46,747 bases of DNA from Deltaproteobacteria bacterium (lineage in GTDB: Bacteria; Myxococcota; B64-G9), in the NCBI GenBank assembly GCA_019314375.1, contig JAFCZJ010000066.1, positions 1-46,747 of the forward strand. The letters run 5' to 3'. Positions within the stretch are counted from its first letter, which is position 1; each line of letters starts with the position of its first letter. The translations under genes were made by a program, and so were the position numbers. Of the stretch, positions 44,423 to 46,747 are shown one piece after another. Below the pieces are notes generated by a model. The model did not search any database. It worked only from the letters and a program-made list of their open reading frames with translations, and was not told the origin of the DNA.

Positions 44423-45973
44423 TCAAGCTGCACCCTCTCTCTCCAGAGAGCGATCCAAGGAGCGGTACTGAATGGCCTCGGCCAGTTGAGAAGCAGCGAT
44501 GCTCTCTTTTCCGTCCAAGTCCGCGATGGTACGTGCCACCTTGAGGATGCGATCGAAAGCCCGAGCCGAAAGCCCCAAGGATCGCACCGCCCGTTGCAAC
44601 ATGCTCCGTTCGGAGGGGGCCAGCTTGCAAATGCGCTGGACTTGGGCCGGGCTCATCTGGGCGTTGCACGAAGTCAGGCGGGTCTTTTTGAAACGAGCCT
44701 GCTGAACCTGTCTGGCCTCCACCACGCGCGCCCTCACCAGCCTCGATGGCTCACCCTGAGCCTGGCCCACCAAATCCCGGTAAGGCACAGCCGGCACCTC
44801 TACCTGGATGTCGATACGATCCAACAAGGGCCCGCTGATGCGACTGCGGTAACGCTGAATGAGTTGAGGTGAACACAGGCACAGATGGTTCGGATCGGTT
44901 TGGTAGCCGCAGGGACAGGGGTTCATGGCGGCCACCAACATGAAGCGAGCCGGGAAGCGCAGGGTCATGGCGGCCCGAGCGATATAAACTTCCCGGTCTT
45001 CTATGGGCTGACGAAGCACCTCCAGCACGTTCTTGCGAAACTCAGGCAGCTCATCCAAGAAAAGCACCCCATGATGAGCCAGGCTCACCTCCCCCGGTCG
45101 AGGTATGGAGCCACCTCCCACCATGCCGGCATCGGACACGGTATGGTGGGGAGAGCGAAATGGCCTCCTGGCCACCAGGGCTGAATCGGAGCGCATAAGA
45201 CCCATGATCGAATAAACTTGGCTGGTCTCGATGGCCTCCTCGAAGGTCATGGGGGGCAGGATGGAAGGCAGGCGGCGGGCCAACAAGGTCTTGCCCGAAC
45301 CCGGGGGCCCTACCATCAACAAATTGTGCCCGCCGGCGGCGGCCACCTCCAGGGCTCGCTTGACATGAGCCTGACCTTTAACGTCCTCCAAATCCGGCAG
45401 TTCTTCACCGGCGGCTTCGGCCAAGACCTGGGTCGGATCCACCACGATGGGGGTGATGTCTAGCTTGCCGGTAAAGAAAGCCACGGCTTCTTTCAGGCTA
45501 CGCACAGGTCGAACCCTCACCCCACCCACCACCGCGGCTTCCTTGGCGCAATCGACAGGCAAAAGCATGTCCGTGATGCCCAGCTTGCGTGCCAGCACGG
45601 CCATGGACATGGCACCGGGGATCCGCCGCACCTCACCATCCAAACCCAGCTCACCCGCCACCATGGTCTTGGCCAACAAGGCACGCTGGATAGGCTGGGA
45701 CTCGGAGACCAGGCCGATGGCGATGGGCAAATCGAAGCCGGTTCCGCCTTTCCGCACGTCAGCCGGGGCCAGGTTCACCGAGATCCGACGCCTGGGAAAA
45801 TCCAACATGGAATTTTTCAGGGCCGATTCAACCCGTACGCGGCTCTCACGAACCGCCCCGTCGCCCAGGCCCACGGTGGAAAAATTGGGCAGGCCCAAGG
45901 CCATGTCCACCTCCACATCCACCCGATAAGCCTCAACACCCAAAACCGCACTCGAACACACCCTCGCCAACAT
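44423..45973 (-). CDS. comM: ComM/YifB family AAA+ helicase (Mg-chelatase-like)
   Basis: ComM is a hexameric helicase that promotes branch migration during natural transformation. The 516-aa length is typical. The protein has the N-terminal ChlI-like domain (NFSTVGLGDGAVRESRVRVESAL, INLAPAD-type motif as VNLAPADVRKGGTGFDLPIA), Walker A GPPGSGKT, Walker B GVLFLDELPEF, a sensor-1 region MNPCPCGY with downstream CSP.Q, and the C-terminal RAFDRILKVARTIADLDG. ATG 45973 follows AAGGAG. A sigma-54 type promoter and the same palindrome as upstream of recA precede it. Other competence genes are not in the window. Confidence 0.95.
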   Translation of the reverse strand: MLARVCSSAVLGVEAYRVDVEVDMALGLPNFSTVGLGDGAVRESRVRVESALKNSMLDFPRRRISVNLAPADVRKGGTGFDLPIAIGLVSESQPIQRALLAKTMVAGELGLDGEVRRIPGAMSMAVLARKLGITDMLLPVDCAKEAAVVGGVRVRPVRSLKEAVAFFTGKLDITPIVVDPTQVLAEAAGEELPDLEDVKGQAHVKRALEVAAAGGHNLLMVGPPGSGKTLLARRLPSILPPMTFEEAIETSQVYSIMGLMRSDSALVARRPFRSPHHTVSDAGMVGGGSIPRPGEVSLAHHGVLFLDELPEFRKNVLEVLRQPIEDREVYIARAAMTLRFPARFMLVAAMNPCPCGYQTDPNHLCLCSPQLIQRYRSRISGPLLDRIDIQVEVPAVPYRDLVGQAQGEPSRLVRARVVEARQVQQARFKKTRLTSCNAQMSPAQVQRICKLAPSERSMLQRAVRSLGLSARAFDRILKVARTIADLDGKESIAASQLAEAIQYRSLDRSLEREGAA

Positions 45974-46013
45974 ACCGTCTCCTTCCTCTCCCCTAATTGC
46001 CTAAAGACTTACC

Positions 46014-46029
46014 TGCAATCCCAAGGCCA
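46014..46029 (-). promoter_or_regulatory. Sigma-54 type promoter of comM
   Basis: Minus-strand TGGCCTTGGGATTGCA has the invariant GG and GC at correct spacing and TTGCA at -12. Its -12 end is 41 bp before the comM ATG. Its first base is 52 nt from the palindrome at 46081, the same as in the recA leader. Confidence 0.75.
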
Positions 46030-46080
46030 TCGAGCGGCATGTATGGAATTCAACCACTTACAACCACGTCAATTTCACAA

Positions 46081-46099
46081 GTGTCCGGATTCCGGACAC
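46081..46099. promoter_or_regulatory. Palindromic activator-site candidate between comM and a lipoprotein gene
   Basis: GTGTCCGGA-T-TCCGGACAC is a perfect 9-bp-arm palindrome, identical to the core upstream of recA when read on the opposite strand. It lies between divergent sigma-54 type promoters for comM (minus) and the lipoprotein at 46265 (plus), so one bound activator could serve both. Confidence 0.85.
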
Positions 46100-46198
46100 G
46101 GCAGCCGGATCAGACCTGTGCCCTGGCGTCACAAAATGAAGAAGAAAAAAGGGCACCAAAAAGACAGGGAAATCCATATATTCAGCCGAAGAGCAAAC

Positions 46199-46214
46199 TG
46201 GCAAGGAACTTGCT
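46199..46214 (+). promoter_or_regulatory. Sigma-54 type promoter of the last lipoprotein gene
   Basis: TGGCAAGGAACTTGCT matches the sigma-54 consensus closely (TGGCA-, correct spacing, TTGCT). It ends 50 bp before the ATG at 46265 and starts 100 bp from the palindrome at 46081-46099. Confidence 0.8.
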
Positions 46215-46264
46215 TTGCTCTTAAGACAGCCTGTGACAGCAACCAAGCTCGAAAGGAGTCGACC

Positions 46265-46747
46265 ATGAAGACCCTGACCTATTTGGCAGCCCTCGCTCTC
46301 TTTACCCTCTCATTCACAAACGCCTGCGGAGACAGCGAAGATCCCGGTACAGGCACTCAAACTCTCCTGGTGGTAGCCCAGATCTCCATGAACAACCAGA
46401 TCGACAACGCCTCGGACGCCAACGACTTCGACACTCATGTACAAGTTGAGGTTCGGCGGGCGGACCAGCCCGTAACAGACGCTACAGTGAAGATCACCGA
46501 CGACAAGGGTGTTGAATCCCAACTTGCGCTTGTCGACGCAAGCAAAGGCCAATACGACATCGATCTGGTCGGCTATCGGGGCTCCTTCGGCCTGGACGTG
46601 GAGGCCGGCGAGGACAAAGTACGTGGTGCCTTCCTCGATGCGCCGGACATCCATGTGCTGACTTCTCCCGAGCCTGGGGACCAGGTACCCGCGAACACTG
46701 AGCTCCTGGTACGATGGGACCGAGAAAACAAGGCCGATTCAGCCACC
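46265..46747 (+). CDS. Lipoprotein, partial at window end
   Basis: The frame stays open to the window end (161 codons). The start MKTLTYLAALALFTLSFTNACGDSED is a lipoprotein signal with lipobox NAC. The visible mature part (LLVVAQISMNNQIDNASDANDFDTHVQVEVRRADQPVTDATVKITDD...) looks like a beta-sandwich with Ig-like or carboxypeptidase-regulatory-like character. A second strand-rich segment begins near residue 140 (SPEPGDQVPANTELLVRWDRE). The function is unknown. AAAGGAG precedes the ATG and a strong sigma-54 type promoter lies 50 bp upstream. Confidence 0.8.
   Translation, partial: MKTLTYLAALALFTLSFTNACGDSEDPGTGTQTLLVVAQISMNNQIDNASDANDFDTHVQVEVRRADQPVTDATVKITDDKGVESQLALVDASKGQYDIDLVGYRGSFGLDVEAGEDKVRGAFLDAPDIHVLTSPEPGDQVPANTELLVRWDRENKADSAT

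Overview
The window looks like part of a Gram-negative chromosome from a myxobacterium-like lineage (Myxococcota/Bradymonadales type). This is inferred from gene style, not from a marker gene. The clues are a eukaryote-like Ser/Thr kinase with a PEGA tail, a zinc-ribbon/GYF/TPR membrane protein, an FHA-GGDEF protein, cysteine-rich secreted lipoproteins, LPS export genes, an orphan sigma-region-4 regulator, and frequent GTG/TTG starts with 4-base stop/start overlaps.

Layout. (1) 112-14535 is an unbroken minus-strand run. Reading leftwards it encodes a MerR-like regulator, a sigma-region-4-like DNA-binding protein, a degenerate PurH homologue, a zinc-ribbon/TPR membrane protein, purD, purE, lptF, lptG, an O-antigen ligase/polymerase and the dTDP-rhamnose genes rfbA-rfbC-rfbD-rfbB. 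The last gene, rfbB, is frameshifted by a 13-bp tandem duplication. (2) 14736-23424 holds an ankyrin lipoprotein behind a 13-G tract, the kinase, an M48 metallopeptidase with TPRs, a polytopic membrane protein and a periplasmic TPR protein with a repeated Lys-Pro linker. (3) 23523-27955 holds an NDH-2 type dehydrogenase broken by a small deletion, glycogen phosphorylase and a small membrane protein. (4) 28240-34121, on the plus strand, holds two paralogous Cys-rich lipoproteins, a holin-like protein and an FmdE-family protein. (5) 34144-41077, on the minus strand, holds an Hsp70 without the lid, a metal-efflux type permease, FHA-GGDEF, recA and an FG-GAP/ASPIC lipoprotein. (6) 41383-46747 holds a lipoprotein with a possible clan CD cysteine-peptidase core and a P-domain, an FHA protein, a possible outer-membrane protein, comM, and the start of another lipoprotein.

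The most striking signal is regulatory. Upstream of recA (39027-39045) and of comM (46081-46099) lies the same 19-bp palindrome, GTGTCCGGA-N-TCCGGACAC. In each case it is followed by a sigma-54 type -24/-12 promoter whose first base is exactly 52 nt from the palindrome. A third sigma-54 type promoter (46199-46214) faces the other way, towards the lipoprotein at 46265. This predicts a regulon in which an unidentified sigma-54 activator co-controls recA, the coupled c-di-GMP synthase, the competence helicase comM and a surface lipoprotein. The second notable item is the PurH-like protein, which keeps the full-length fold pattern but has lost catalytic residues.

No tRNA, rRNA, CRISPR array, insertion sequence or prophage was seen.
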